Origin: Zhengitettix transpicula | Lineage: Eukaryota > Arthropoda > Insecta > Orthoptera > Tetrigidae | Assembly (NCBI GenBank): GCA_037074705.1 | Contig: CM073591.1 | Coordinates: 185,653,432-185,717,431, forward strand | DNA: 64,000 bases | Direction: 5' to 3' | In this document: positions 1 through 11,936 of the stretch, in pieces | Position numbering within the stretch: the first letter of the stretch is position 1 | Layout of the letters: every line of letters begins with the position of its first letter | Notes under the pieces: model-generated | Told to the model about the DNA's origin: nothing | Database searches by the model: none | What the model saw: the letters and a program-made list of their open reading frames with translations, nothing else | Program-made: the position numbers and the translations under genes

Positions 1-79
1 ACGTTAGTATTACGTCCTTCATTCAGATCCCGAAATGGGGCATGAAGGATTGAGATAATAAGCACATTGAAGGCAAGCC

Positions 80-215
80 AAACTGTGGCTTAAGGATGGA
101 GGAATGTCGCACCGGGTCGGAAGTCGACTAGAATTGACTGTGTATGAGCAACCGCCCGGTATTGGAGGGTGCTGGGTTCGATTCCCGGTCCGGTCGACAT
201 TTCTCAATCCATATT
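80..215 (+). repeat. tRNA-related SINE head (partial)
   Basis: The stretch contains a pol III B-box-like sequence, GGTTCGATTCC, near 175-185, followed by CCGGTCCGGTCGACATTTCTC. The same layout (GTTCGATTCCCGG followed by a short GAGA/TTTCTC motif) recurs in reverse orientation near 59.65 kb and, weakened, near 29.7 kb. That recurrence suggests a tRNA-derived SINE family rather than a tRNA gene. No clean A box at the right distance and no cloverleaf can be drawn, so it is not a functional tRNA. Confidence 0.35.
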
Positions 216-593
216 CCTTAATATAGTTTTATTTCTAATAGAGTTTTAAATTCCTACATGAATGCAAGTACTTCATACTTAAAAGTGGGATCACCAATTA
301 ATCGACTAAGGAACAAGGTTGTGTGCAATAAAGACGTTGAGAAATTTTATACAAACGCCTATTGTTTGGTATCGTGATAAAAATTCTGATTTGACTCTAG
401 TAATCTTCCGCGAGCTACGACTTGCAACTCGCATTTGCGCTGCGTAGTCAACCGAGCGCTGGTATAATAATAAGTCGGCAATGTATAGTTCGCCCGAAAG
501 TGATAGCTTCCTGCTAGATATTTTACTCTCACCGGATTTAAGCCAGGTCCCTATAAGCCATGTCACATAGTTCGGATTTGACGGTTGGATGAT
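216..593. other. AT-rich interval without recognised gene
   Basis: Nothing recognisable. The overlapping minus-strand open frames here have no family resemblance. Confidence 0.5.
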
Positions 594-925
594 CCGAGGT
601 CGCAGACGTCGGGTATGCGGCAACAGCTGTCCGCTCTTCCCATTGGAACAATAAGTCAACTGCCCTCCAAATTCGGCCAAGGCATGGAGTTTGGAATGTT
701 AAGTCCCCTACCAAAACCCAACTTCCGTTTACGGAAGGGCGTGGGTCAAGGACCAAATGCCCTACATACCCTGATGCAGGTTTTTCTAAGGTTTCTCTAG
801 GGTTTTGCCTGCATCACATTTAGGCGAATTGCCGAGTAAGATCCTTAAACTACAGCCCGGGGCTTCCTCTATCCTTCCGCATCTCCCCCTTTCTATGGAT
901 TACCCTATACATATACCTTCACACA
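594..925 (+). repeat. Dispersed repeat G, copy 1
   Basis: This is a GC-richer block sharing ordered landmarks with three other places (13.47-13.96, 44.61-44.96 on the minus strand, 61.43-61.75 kb): GTCCGCT...CCTATTGGAA, GGCCAAGGCATGG, CGGAAGGGCGTGGG, CTACCTGATGCAGG, TTTTAGG.GAAT, GATCCTTAAACTA, CCTTCCGCAT and GGATTACCCTATACAT. It has no long open frame and no terminal repeat that I can define. It is an interspersed repeat of unknown class. This copy is the most diverged at its 5' side. Confidence 0.7.
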
Positions 926-1889
926 CCATCACAGTTGAGGCTACTATAGTGTTCAGTTTACTGTACACGTTGTGTCCCTGTCGGTCTTTTTTACATCGCA
1001 TGGTTGCACTGGATCTGTTGACTGTTGTGCTTTAAGATGAGTAAATTGGTTCTGTCAGTCAGACGTTTCGATTCATCTCGTGGTTATTTGCGTACAATCC
1101 TAGGAAATAGTATTTCAGCTAGGATCCAAGTGAGAGCGTCTTTGCTGGCAGCTCTGTCATTCAAAGATCACAGAAAATCCGAGTAGTTTGTTGGATAGAC
1201 TGGTAAAAGCATCACGAGATGTACTTGAGAAATTTCCTCAATCTAAGATAGCTCTGGCTAGTCAATCCGATCTTTCGCATCCAGTTGTGGTCCTGGACAA
1301 TGCAGCTTACGCTGTAGGGGGATTGCTTAAAATAAGGGTTTTAAGTGTGATCGGTCCACCAAAATTTGACAGCAAGTTTAGCGGTCGACATTAATAGGAA
1401 CGCCAACTCCTTCAAACTAGCGCTGCATTTTCCCTTCGTGGGACACACCTATCTTATCAGAAAAGGGAGATGGTTAAATAGTTTAACACTCTGACGTCAC
1501 TCATTCCGACGAATCTTACTTGTATCTTTGAGATATTGCAACTTCAAAGAAGACTAATTCTACATCACATTGGACACGTCAGGGGCAGTCTACCAAGAAC
1601 TACCAGAACGGACTTGAGGTCACGTTTCTCTCACGGTCAAATTTATTATACTTGCACAATGGTGGAATCATCCAAGAATTTAATTACGGTTTCTTCCGGC
1701 GACGAGACAAAAGGTTGACAATGTTTTTAGTGAATTAGCAAAAAAATCAAGTTATTGATAGAATATTATATATATACATTTAAACACCTGTGAATAAAAT
1801 TACTTCGATTTTACACTAAAGACAGAATTCATTCCAATTAAATATTCTGCTGAAGTTATAAATAAACAAATATAAATAAAATAAATAAA
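926..1889. other. Unassigned interval with two unrecognised open frames
   Basis: Two plus-strand open frames are present. The first is 1167-1394; within it the segment SLLDRLVKASRDVLEKFPQ continues to VVVLDNAAYAVGGLL and looks coding-like in composition. The second is 1536-1718. I recognise neither. No splice sites convincingly bound them, and they may be decayed transposon coding sequence. Confidence 0.3.
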
Positions 1890-2107
1890 GATCTACTACG
1901 CTTCGTCGCTAATTTGTAACCTCTTGACGTATGACGTTTTACAAAATTTTGATAGTCAGGGTGGTCCTCTGCTGATTGCTGTGGCCGAAATACTTTATTA
2001 ATTTTATTATTTCTGTCACAGCAGGCAGCCGAGAACGACCCTATCAAAATTTTGTAAAACGTCATACCTGAAGAGGTCGCAAATTATCGACGAAACGTAG
2101 TGAATCT
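1890..2107. repeat. Palindromic repeat with hammerhead-like arm (type A)
   Basis: An imperfect palindrome of about 218 bp. The left arm (1890-1990) is the reverse complement of the right arm (2008-2107), including the shared block TGACGTTTTACAAAATTTTG. On the plus strand the right arm carries CTGAAGAG at 2068-2075, then GTCG, an eight-base loop and CGAC, then GAAAC at 2092-2096. This is the order of a hammerhead ribozyme core (CUGANGA, stem II, GAAAC). The mirrored motif in the left arm is degenerate (GAAGC for GAAAC). Hammerhead motifs are known in Penelope-like elements, and a PLE fragment near 15.6 kb carries a similar tail. Confidence 0.6.
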
Positions 2108-2160
2108 GACTTCAAAAGGATTATTTTATTTTTAATTTATCTTTAATAGTCAGAATATAT

Positions 2161-3117
2161 TGTAGTAATTGGTAATTAAGACATTGTTCTAATTGAAAAG
2201 TTGAATTGTAGAGGACTCATTATTAGTGGATATAGAGCGGACGCCGCAACAAACCGGCAAGGCAAAGAAAACATTGTTGATGAGTCGAGAAGGTTCTACG
2301 CGCTCAAAACTTGCGAGACGAACGAACAGTCAGGAAATGTACAGTCGGGCAGCAGACAGCGAATAGACCAGACGAAAAGTTTTACAGTCGGCAGTCAGAA
2401 CGAAAGAATGTGGTCCGGTCACAAACATGCTTTCAAATATTAAAAAGTAAAGCAATATTCAGTCGGGAAGGAGACGGAGCAACTAGTGTGTATTCGGTGG
2501 TCGAGCGTAGATTCATCATGCTGGCCATAGACAAACCAATGAAGTCCATTGTCAACTAAAGTCACGAGATCCACAAATCCAGGTTGCAGTAAAGCATCGA
2601 GAACCAACCAATTTGTGTTAAACCAACTAACAAACAACGCCAATTAGAGCCTGTGAACATTTAGAGTCTGTGAGAACTTAGAATCAGTGATGTCCCCAAA
2701 ATTGTGCACGAAAAGCTAAAATGAGACCTGGGCGGACGTAAGTAGAGAAAAACTTTAAAATCATTTGTAAACCGTGTTTAAAAGATAAAAGTCAGATCGT
2801 TCTTTAATTATTTAAGTATCGATAAAATGAGATCGTTAATTCTTGATCAAATTGAAAATGTTAAATTCAATCTTTAGTATTATTTCTTCCGCAACAAATT
2901 TCGTCTATGTTAAGACGCATTGATTTCCATAAAAAGTAAATGTAATTTTGATTATATAAATTCTGCCATTTATCAAACCCAGTTCAAGACCCTGAGATCC
3001 CAAATATTTTGTGTATTTTATACTTGTTTTAAAATTGTTAATAAATCTTGTTTAATAGTTTTCACTTAAGTTCTTTCATTTAAAAACGCCACATTCATAT
3101 TATTATTAATTATTACA
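2161..3117 (+). mobile_element. Solo LTR (957 bp), family L1
   Basis: The block begins TGTAGTAATT and ends AATTATTACA, so the ends form a 10-bp imperfect inverted repeat with canonical TG...CA. It is flanked on both sides by ATAT (2157-2160 and 3118-3121), consistent with a 4-bp target duplication. An AATAAA signal lies at 3040-3045, near the 3' end, as expected for R of an LTR. A second copy lies in reverse orientation at 52009-52975 and is similar along its whole length. No primer-binding site, gag or pol follows, so this is a solo LTR left by recombination. The short open frames inside are not genes. Confidence 0.85.
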
Positions 3118-5567
3118 ATATATATATATCATTATTCTGCAGAAGTTCTACAGCATCGCGTTAAGTCGAATATGTTGCATACTTCCGCTCTTAGTCGTAA
3201 TTCTCCGCGATTATTCTCAAGATAAAAATCGTATTAAGTTTCCAGAATTGAGATTACTCCCGTTCTGAAGCTTGACACCCGTAAGAGCGGCGTTTTCTCC
3301 TAGTGTCGACAGGGAGTTGCTTTCTAAAGTAGCGAGGTGGGAAACACCACATAGACACAATTACATTCAACTTTCTCCCATTCGTGCTTTTTCTCCGACT
3401 TGCAGCAGACTGTAACAGGTTTTAAATTACTATACAACAGGGATTTGACAGACTGCAGTGCAGTGTGAAATCCGAAACGTAACAAAAAGAAATTTTCGGG
3501 AGCTACAGCGACGAGTAAGTTTTTTTTTGTTCTGAGATTAAGAACTACTCCCAATTAATTTGATTGGAAGATGAGAACGTAAGATATTGTTGCTAAGTTG
3601 CGCGTTCATTTCCTTTAAGAAGAAAAAGTAACTAGGCAAGGTTTGACTCGTGATGAATGTAGTGGGCTACTGGGTCGACTGACAACATAAAAGATGATGA
3701 ATGTGGAGGGTTGCAGCTGTGAAGAAGATTTGGGATGCGCAGGTGCAGGCCAGGTGCCAGCCAGGTTCGTACAAAGGGCTCCAGGACCAAGGTTACCAAA
3801 CTCTGCGCTTCCTCTAATATCTAAAGTGCTGCAGCAACCACGACATCGGAGACAATGTTTCTACCAATTCTGACAAGAAAATTCTCCATTGCGATTTCTT
3901 TGATTATAAAGGTTTATAGAAATATCAAAATTAAACCACCGTAAAAGCGCTCATTAGAAAAGAAACAAAGGTAAGCACGTTGTCCGTGTTCCAAATGTCA
4001 ACATTCAATATATTTATCTTTGGTTAAAGGCAGTGGAAAACTCAGGATCAAGGGAAGTTAATTGAATACACGCATTTGAATACACTAGTGCATAACTTCA
4101 CGCACATATGTACGTGTAATTGGGTTGAAAGCATACTAATTTTTTTAATTAAATCTTTTTAACGACACTCCAATTTCTTCTAAATTTATTTCAAATTAAG
4201 TTACATAAAAAAAATGCAATATTCTAGGCGGAAACCACGTTATTTTGGCAGAACAAGGTAAATTCCTTCAATACAGAGATTTCGGCTTTATGAATTTCCT
4301 TTAAGCAATGCCCTAGTACCAGTACTCGAAAGATGAGTTCTCTAGAATTATGAGGAAATAAAATAAATTTATCTAAAGAGTTTCACCAATCTTCTTGGTG
4401 AAACTCATTGTTTATACCTGTACGTATATTACATTGTCTAGTAATTTAATTAATTTATCTGTGAAATGGGAAAATAATGAAATATACTTAACTTTAAAAC
4501 ATTTAAATGCAGGGAAATAAGAGCATGATCTGATTTTTTGAACTCTCAAATTTTGATGCCTCTTCAAAATCCATTAATTTACTTTTCCTCCCACCTTGGC
4601 AAATACGCATATAGGTAATCAGAGTAAGCTAAGGACTTGAGATCATTAGATTAGTTTTAAGTCGGGCTTCAACCTGAGTCAAGCACGATGTTCCACTCAA
4701 CCGTGGTTACGGATGCCAGGGTCTATTCACAACGACGCGTCTTCTGATAACGCCGGATGTTTCTTGATAACGGAACAAACAAGGTTATCTCCAAATAATG
4801 TTGACGTTCTGTAATGACGCCTCGCGAATCCGTGTCTACATTCACACACAGGCGCTGATGACTTCTTGACGTGTTTACGTCACTCGACGAGATCGTCAAA
4901 CTGCTTTGCTCGTAAAAAGTTACGCGGCGCGGTTTAAATTGTCTCACTCTGAGGAAATGCTGATATAATGTGAGCATCTGACTCACAGCTATTAAAATAT
5001 ATAAAGACGGACATCTCTGTGATAAAATCGTTAAATTTAATAAGCGTCATAAGATTCAAAATACGACTTATAAACTTTGTAAGCTTGGAGAAGAGGGGGG
5101 GAGGGAGTAATCGTAAGAAATTCTTTCTTAACCAGGAACTCCAACGATAAAAATATTAATAAAGCAGTTTACAGGAAATATTTTATTTAGATAAATGTAC
5201 ACGACTACTTTAAAAGCGGCGGTTTGTTCAGCTTACACATTTCTTTTAAATTCCAAGGCCCAAATTTGTCATTCTGTTTGTTTCTTCATTCACGGTACAA
5301 TTTTACTTTTACTAATTTCTCAGCAAATAAACAGTTCTCTGTCTTAAGTACCTTTCGTCTAACACGTACTCTTTGTTGCACACTTTTATTAAAACGACTG
5401 GTGCTCGTAGATGCTGGACGATTATTACACCTCTTCAATCTACTCAACCCCTCTAAAAAATTCACCTATTGTCTAGGATGTAACATCCCAAAACATGTGT
5501 TCATGCTTATTGAAAGGAATAATCTAATTCGGTAATGTTAACATTTTTTCGTAATAACAATGCATAA
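3118..5567. other. Unassigned interval with TGACG half-site cluster
   Basis: No gene is recognised in this 2.4 kb. A 103-codon open frame at 5224-5535 has no familiar motif and is treated as chance. Around 4800-4885 there is a cluster of TGACG/CGTCA half-sites (near 4802, 4815, 4867 and 4878) in a slightly GC-richer patch. That is compatible with a CREB/ATF-type regulatory element but is unproven. Confidence 0.35.
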
Positions 5568-6736
5568 AGAGGCAGGTAAACGATCAACAAAAATTGCACA
5601 TTGCCGGCAATATTTGAGGAAACTATGGCCCGGCAACATAAGTATGGCCGGGCAATATGTTGTCAGCAATACTCCGGCCACAGTGTAGCTCATGCATTTC
5701 CCGCGTACACGTAGTACAATAATAATGGCCGAAAATGAAGTGCTTACTAGCACTGCATTAATTGCGATAAAAAATTCAAGTAATTAAAGAAAATAACATG
5801 GATTTGATCTTATTTAAACAAACGAGAAACACTTCATAATCTAAGCAAGGAATTAATTCTTGACAATTATTTAAAAACATTCACCAGAATGACGGAGGGC
5901 GACTTTGAATATTTGCTTCAAAAATTGGGCCCATGATTGAGAAAAGGACACAGTGATGAGGAAAGCAATACCCATCACCCTTTGATTCTTGCCGCCAGGA
6001 GACTTACAAATCTTAATTGTATTTAATCCGAGTATCCGATTGTTCAATTAAGAAAAATGCGTGGGTTTAATGGAAGGATTAAATTAATTTATTATGTACA
6101 TGCTAGGCCTCTTTATTTGTTAAATATTAATTTTAAATGAATAAAGTCTAGAAGCTAGAAGACGATGGCAGTGAACGTCATCGTAACGTCGCAAATACAA
6201 TTGTTTACTCGGTTAGAAGCCCGAGAAGACTCAATTCATTATCTACGCCGAGAAAGACTACATTCTTTATTAACCTTGAAAATTAGGAAGTAACTTTTCT
6301 TCCTATTTTAACTTTTTGCGTACGTCATAAATGATGCCAAACTTGTTGGTTATTGCTTGCCAACCATCTTTCTTCACTTGGCGATCTCCATCGCCTTCAC
6401 GTCCCATAATGATGGATTTGAGCGAACGACATCGATAAATTCAACAACTTTCTTGTTTGACCAAGTCATATGTGAAATACTGAATAATATTACACAGAGA
6501 ACACAGTGTAATATTAATTAACTGTTGTGTCACGGCAATGTTTCCGTGTTTTCAACACAGGGCCGATGTCACCGGCTTCACGCCGGCCAGTACTGGCAAC
6601 ATTACCCGGTAATACTGAAATATTGTGGGGCCATATGTATGTATTGCCGAAAATGTTGCTGGATTTAGAGCAATGTTGCCCGGCCAGTATTGACGGCCCC
6701 ATACTGCCGTAAAAAGTTTCTCGTTTACAGGCCTCT
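5568..6736. mobile_element. PIF/Harbinger element, copy 1 (non-autonomous)
   Basis: Terminal inverted repeats begin AGAGGC(C/A)(T/G)GTAAACGA at both ends, followed inside by GCAATATTG-like subrepeats containing GCCCGGC. The flanks are TAA on the left and TTA on the right, close to the 3-bp TWA duplication of PIF/Harbinger. Around 5890-6090 a broken plus-strand reading frame resembles the N-terminal part of HARBI1-like transposase (FEYLLQKLGP, then a DTVMRKAIP-like stretch). On the minus strand, 6330-6410 reads GDRQVKKDGWQAITNKFG, like the start of a MADF/Myb-type second protein. Both frames are interrupted, so the copy is dead. Related copies lie at 46.3 and 58.5 kb. Confidence 0.8.
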
Positions 6737-8116
6737 TTACAGGGAATGAATGTGTTCCGTTTCTTATTAAATAAGTGATAATAGCAAAAAAGTGAAAATC
6801 AGAGGAATATAATTTAATTAAATATTGATGTTGTAAAGTGTGTGTATCATTATTTATTTATTTATCATATATAACAAAAATAAATAATTACAATTTTATT
6901 GATACTCAGGATTTCCTTATAGCAGAGACATTTTAATTGAAATAAAAGTGGCTTTCCTTCCCCTATTCCAGCGCCGTCCAAAGATCCTGCGGCCGCTCCG
7001 CCGTATCCACACGTTCATTATCCCGACAATTCCCAGCCACGTATTCCAATCTTCCTCCAAAAACTAAACTTTCTCCTCCCTTCAAGCAAGTCTTTCCGAA
7101 GTTCACCACTAACTCCTCTTTCCAAGATTTCACATGAACCAAGTCTTTACATAGCTCACCACCGACTCACTCTCTCCAGATTTCCATCCATCCACCCAGT
7201 CCGTTTCAAAGTTCACGACACACTCCTGGGCTCCGTCCTGACACCTCCTCTCCCTGGAGCTGCCAAATCCCTTTCCCCTTTGTCTGCAAATATCACCAAG
7301 CCATTCCTCACCCTGACCTTCCCAGGGGTACAAAACACGACTGTCGGCCCATCGGAGGTATGCGCCAAAATGTACGCGCAACAATGTCCTAGCAGTGCCA
7401 CGCAAAAACGGAAATTCCTATATATAAGGAGTATAGTAAATTGCCCCTAGACAATCAACATTATCGTCAATAATATTGCACAGTATATTGCGCTTCGGAG
7501 TCAAAAGTGATCCAATATCAGCCACAGACGTTGCAATATTTTGCATATTTCAGAATAAATATTCAACTATTTTTGATTTTTGATATTGCGTAATCTTTCA
7601 ATATGATCGACAGACTGTTGTGCAACACTGACAATAATTTTGATCGTCTACGGGACGCATAAGAATAAATAAGCGCTCATCTCACTAGAACTCAGGTTCC
7701 ATAATAAGATAGTAAGTAGACTGACCTGCGTAATTGGGTAGATCTGGTTTTGTATGGTGTGGGTGCTAGAGCAGCTGGCCGACGGCGAACTTCAGTCTTG
7801 GTCTTCGGCACTGAAAGATTCACCACAGCCCTGGGAAAGAAAAACACAGCAGTATGAACATCCCAATCACATTTGTTTTATAACTATTTCATTACATTAT
7901 CATCATTTGCTTTTGATTTTGATCTTAGAAAAGACTGTCATCTTCAGGCAGACACGTGACAGTGAAAAATAATGTGACAAATCTGGAAAGAAGCAGATGT
8001 ATCTTGTGAATAAATTATTGGAATGCATGATAAATTTGGATTGGATAAATGAAACACGGGAAAGTAACCCAGAATTATTTGAATAAGGAATATTGTAAAT
8101 GACGAATTAAAAAACC
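6737..8116. other. Unassigned interval with C-rich tandem repeat
   Basis: From about 7085 to 7245 there are roughly three degenerate units of 52-57 bp, each with a (C)AAGTCTTT / AAGTTCACCAC / CTCTTTCCA...TTTC pattern. The 91-codon minus-strand open frame across them is a by-product of the repeat. Nothing else is recognised. Confidence 0.4.
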
Positions 8117-9362
8117 AAATAAACAAAAATCCATCCCCAGGAATTATAGACGCATCAGTCTCCTACCAATACTTGCAAAAGTCGACGAAAAACTACATTA
8201 ACCACAACTAAAAACACAAATCACGCACTTAATCCCTAACAAACAATTTGGATCCCGAAACAACCACTCCTTGCCTCAAATTATTAACATAGTAACAGAA
8301 TACATCAACACATCATTTGAAAACAAAAATATATGCCTAGCCACATTCTTGGATTCTGAAAAAGCATTCGACAAGGTTCACCATCGCTCACTCCTCTACC
8401 CACCCCCTATTTTAACCTCCTATCCAACTATCTTCAAAAAACCGCCCTTACCTTGACAAATATCAAAACCATTTCTCTCCAATATACCCAATTCACTTAG
8501 GGGTCCCACAAGGCATGGTCCTTGGCCCACTCCTACATTCCATCTATACCCATATCTCCCATAAAAACGCAACTAAAACTGTCATAATTGCCGACGATAC
8601 AGCCATACTTTGCCACTACGAATCGGCTACAATACAACTAAAAACTGTCATTAACCATGTATCCATTTGGGAAAATAATTGGAGAATAACCATAAACCTA
8701 AACAAATTCATCACAGTTCCTTTTTCCCTAAAAAAATACCATTCACTAACAATATCTATATTAACAACAAACACATTCCAAACAAACAAAATCATAAATA
8801 CCTTGGATTAATACTCTATTCAAAACTGACATGGTCCCAACACACTAGTCAAATTAACAAAATAATCAATCACCGTTTTAAAATACTAAAACCATTACTT
8901 AATCCTAATTCTCAATTATCCCTTTCAATGAAAAAATTAGTTTTTATTTTCCTTATTTTTCCATTATAGAAGTACGACTGTAACATTTGTCAACAAGATC
9001 CAAACATCCCAAAATAAAATCCTTCGTTATATCACAAACATACCCTGGTACTTCTCCAATTCCCGCGTCCATAGTGACCCCAATATTCCATATAGCCATC
9101 AAACAATAGCCAAATACATACTTCTTCAATATAAAAAAAGCATAATTCACCCCAAACCGTTAATATCAGATACAGCTGCCTCACCTCCACCTCACATCCT
9201 ACATCGCCCATTAAACAGAAAGAGACCGAGAGACCTTATCAATATCCAATAAAAGTACAGGAGTTGAAAATAAATGTGCTCCACAAGACATATATAGTAT
9301 AATATAAAATGTACAAATATTACAAATTGATTAATTGTAAAGTTTCCTGAATTAAAAATAAC
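8117..9362 (+). mobile_element. Jockey-clade LINE, 5'-truncated copy 1
   Basis: A decayed reverse-transcriptase reading frame runs through several frames. It shows YRRISLLPILAK, IPNKQFGSRNNHS, then the palm motif FLDSEKAFDKVHHRS near 8350 and GVPQGMVLGPLLHSIYTH near 8500. IADDTAI near 8590 corresponds to the catalytic (F/Y)ADD, with the first residue changed. The thumb segment INLNKFITVPFSLKKYH and the C-terminal NKILRYITNIPWYFSNSRVH near 9010-9070 are typical of the Jockey clade. Coding ends near DLINIQ (about 9250), and a short AT-rich 3' UTR with ATATATAG runs to about 9362. Stops and frameshifts make it inactive. The 5' end is missing, as usual for LINEs. Closely related copies lie at 31.3 and 51.8 kb. 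Confidence 0.9.
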
Positions 9363-11445
9363 GAGTTTGTTTAATTGTTGGTGTTGCCAGAGTGCATTGT
9401 TGGTGAGTAGACTTCGCTAATCTTAACCGTCGCACGTAAAAATTCATTTTATATTAATAATAAGAAAGAGGTTTCAAGTGTATTGTTAAAGCAATTAAAG
9501 TTAACTACGAGTGCGTTCTTTTCATCGAGCAGATGAAATGTTTTTTTTTTAATTAAAATTAACTTTTAGTCCGAAGACTTTGGTGTTGTGATAATTTAAC
9601 ATAATAAAAGTATTTACAATTTGTAAATATTTAACATGTAAACTTTGTGTTTTGGATATGACCCTTGTCATTCCAAGTTAGACTAACTTGTTTACAACAT
9701 ATTAACGTTATCCGTTAATTCAGTCAAGCCTCAATTAGAGTAGAATCCACGCAGTGATAATAGTGAAAAAGTGATTAGGCCTAAAAAGCAGAGCAATATA
9801 ATTTGATTTAATATTTCAAGTTCTTCTAGGAGTTCAATATTTGATTCATGTCATAGTATCTGCAAATTCCCACTGGAAACCTGAGATTAAGATCTCATGC
9901 TTAACTAAAAAACATTTTAGTTTAATTGTAAACAAATCTCTTTAACTCTAATTAATTTTTTAAATGATAATCAATGTTGTCATTAATGACGCCCATCTTG
10001 TTGAAAGTAAGACGTCACATAATGGTTCACAACGTGAACGCTCACAAATTAGACGTCACACTACCGTACACAGGAATAAGAAATAATTTCTATTAATGTG
10101 GACATCTGATTCTATTATAATTTTGCTTTGCAGGTTCTGACCATAATAATATCCAAAATTGTTACACTATCCCAGAATATTTTAAATTGGTTCAATTCGT
10201 TTATGCTGTACCAGAATTATCAATATTCGTCTTTATATATTTTTCTTTTGAACTTGTAAAATCAATTTGTTCTTTTTCAAGTTACGTATTTATGTTTGCA
10301 TACACGAGTAAGGACACTAGGGAAATTGATGAAATCATCTGAATGTTAAGTGCCACTTCTTGTGTAGGCAGTAGGAAGGATATGGTGGAGGGGTGCATTG
10401 CCATCAGTAAAAACTTCCCTTAGGGAGAAGCAATAGCAAACGTCAAACATTAATTATATTCTTAGGAACGCAATATACAGACAGTTTACTGTAGACGTTT
10501 ACGGATGAGTTTTTTTCGGTGTACAACATATCCTGAACTGAACACAACTTATTTCCATGAGTCAATGTTTTCAGTATAGTTTTTACACTACCAGGGGGGC
10601 GTAACAACCTATAACAACCTGAGCTCCGACCTACCCCCACTAAAATCACAGCGCATCTTAACTTGAAACGATTTGCTACATCTAGTGACCTATACACCGT
10701 TATTTTCAGCTTTGGAAGAGCCTTTATTTAAAAAAAAAAAAATTAATTGCTCAACAAGACGCACGAATGTTACGCACCAGAGAAATAAAACCAAAATTAA
10801 TATTCTTAGACGTAGATTAAATTTGGTAATCACTTGCTTAAGTTATGTCCTAAACGATCCTGATAAGATTTGGCATTTTCAGTAGAAATTACATTTCTCG
10901 ATTTAAAATAGGCAATCCTTACCATCTGCATTTTACACAGTGAATCGGTTTACGACGGGAATAGTTATCAATTAGACGTCACGTAAACTTTTGAAAACCT
11001 TGTAATTTAGTAAGTACAACAATGAGCCAGTAGCCCCTAAAAGTTTAATTTGTTTGTCCCTCAAGGTTTTAGAAGTTGTAGGTAACGATTGGCATCATAA
11101 AACTTTTGACCCTAATGGAAAGACAACTTCACATGATTCTGCTTCTTGAAACACCCAGGAGATTGCAATAAGCGCTCGTGACAGGTGGGTCATGGTGACT
11201 GCTGTAGCACTGGAGTCCTTGGGCTGACAGGAATGGAGTAGTCATATGAAGAGCGTATCACGAGAGTGCAACGTCTTATGCTTTACGACTGGCTAACAAA
11301 ATTAACAGGTATAAAGAAGTACCTTTATTTTTTCCGGCCCTACTACTAAATTTCGTAATACAATTATTAGACGCAATAAGCAGGCATTAAAAGGTGTTCT
11401 ATTGAAATTAACGGATTGGCAACGTAGCACAACCTTCCAGACGAC
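9363..11445. other. AT-rich interval without recognised gene
   Basis: No recognisable coding or element sequence. An 84-codon minus-strand open frame at 10443-10697 has no familiar motif. Confidence 0.5.
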
Positions 11446-11526
11446 CTTGCCCGGAGAAGATCTGGCCACGCCCACCACGGTCTGGACCACAACAGCTTGT
11501 GCGCACAGCAAAAACAATGCTACCAT
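11446..11526 (-). CDS. Possible first coding exon with signal peptide
   Basis: On the minus strand an ATG at 11526-11524 opens 27 codons: Met-Val, a hydrophobic core ALFLLCAQAVVVQTVV, then GVARSSPGK. That is a good eukaryotic signal-peptide shape. The stretch is GC-richer than its AT-rich surroundings. It could end at CAAG|GTCGTC (11446) or 12 bases later at GGAAG|GTTGTG; neither donor is strong. The frame stays open further to 11302 if unspliced. No downstream exon is identified and the product is not recognised. It would be a secreted or membrane protein if real; chance hydrophobicity is the alternative. Confidence 0.25.
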
Positions 11527-11935
11527 CACATTCGACAAAATATAATTGATTGAAGCGATGTGTAATATTAAGGAATTTTGTACATTTTAAGAAAACTTTT
11601 CAAATTGATTCATTGTATTGGAAACGTTATATACGATTGTTTTTTCGTTTAGTTGATAATGGCCAAAGATGAAAGCTACGGCATTTTTAATAAATGTAAT
11701 GAGCAGGATTCTGGGCTTATTATTTCTGTAATTTAATAACTTCTTGATATTCCACCTTCATTTAAATTTGGAAAATTTTATTTGTTTGATTAGTAGTTGT
11801 ACTATGCCACTTTATCGTCGTATTCAGTCATGTACATTTTATTTTGATGTACCGTGTAGCTCGGGATTTTAGCCTTCATGAGCTTTGAATAGTATATGCA
11901 GCCCTATTCTCCCTTATTTTTGCTAATAAAAGCAA
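11527..11935. other. AT-rich interval without recognised gene
   Basis: Nothing supported here. Confidence 0.5.
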
Positions 11936-11936
11936 C

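Noticed and set aside
6514..6712. Overlapping open frames on both strands
   Set aside because: They arise from the inverted GC-rich subterminal repeats of the Harbinger element.
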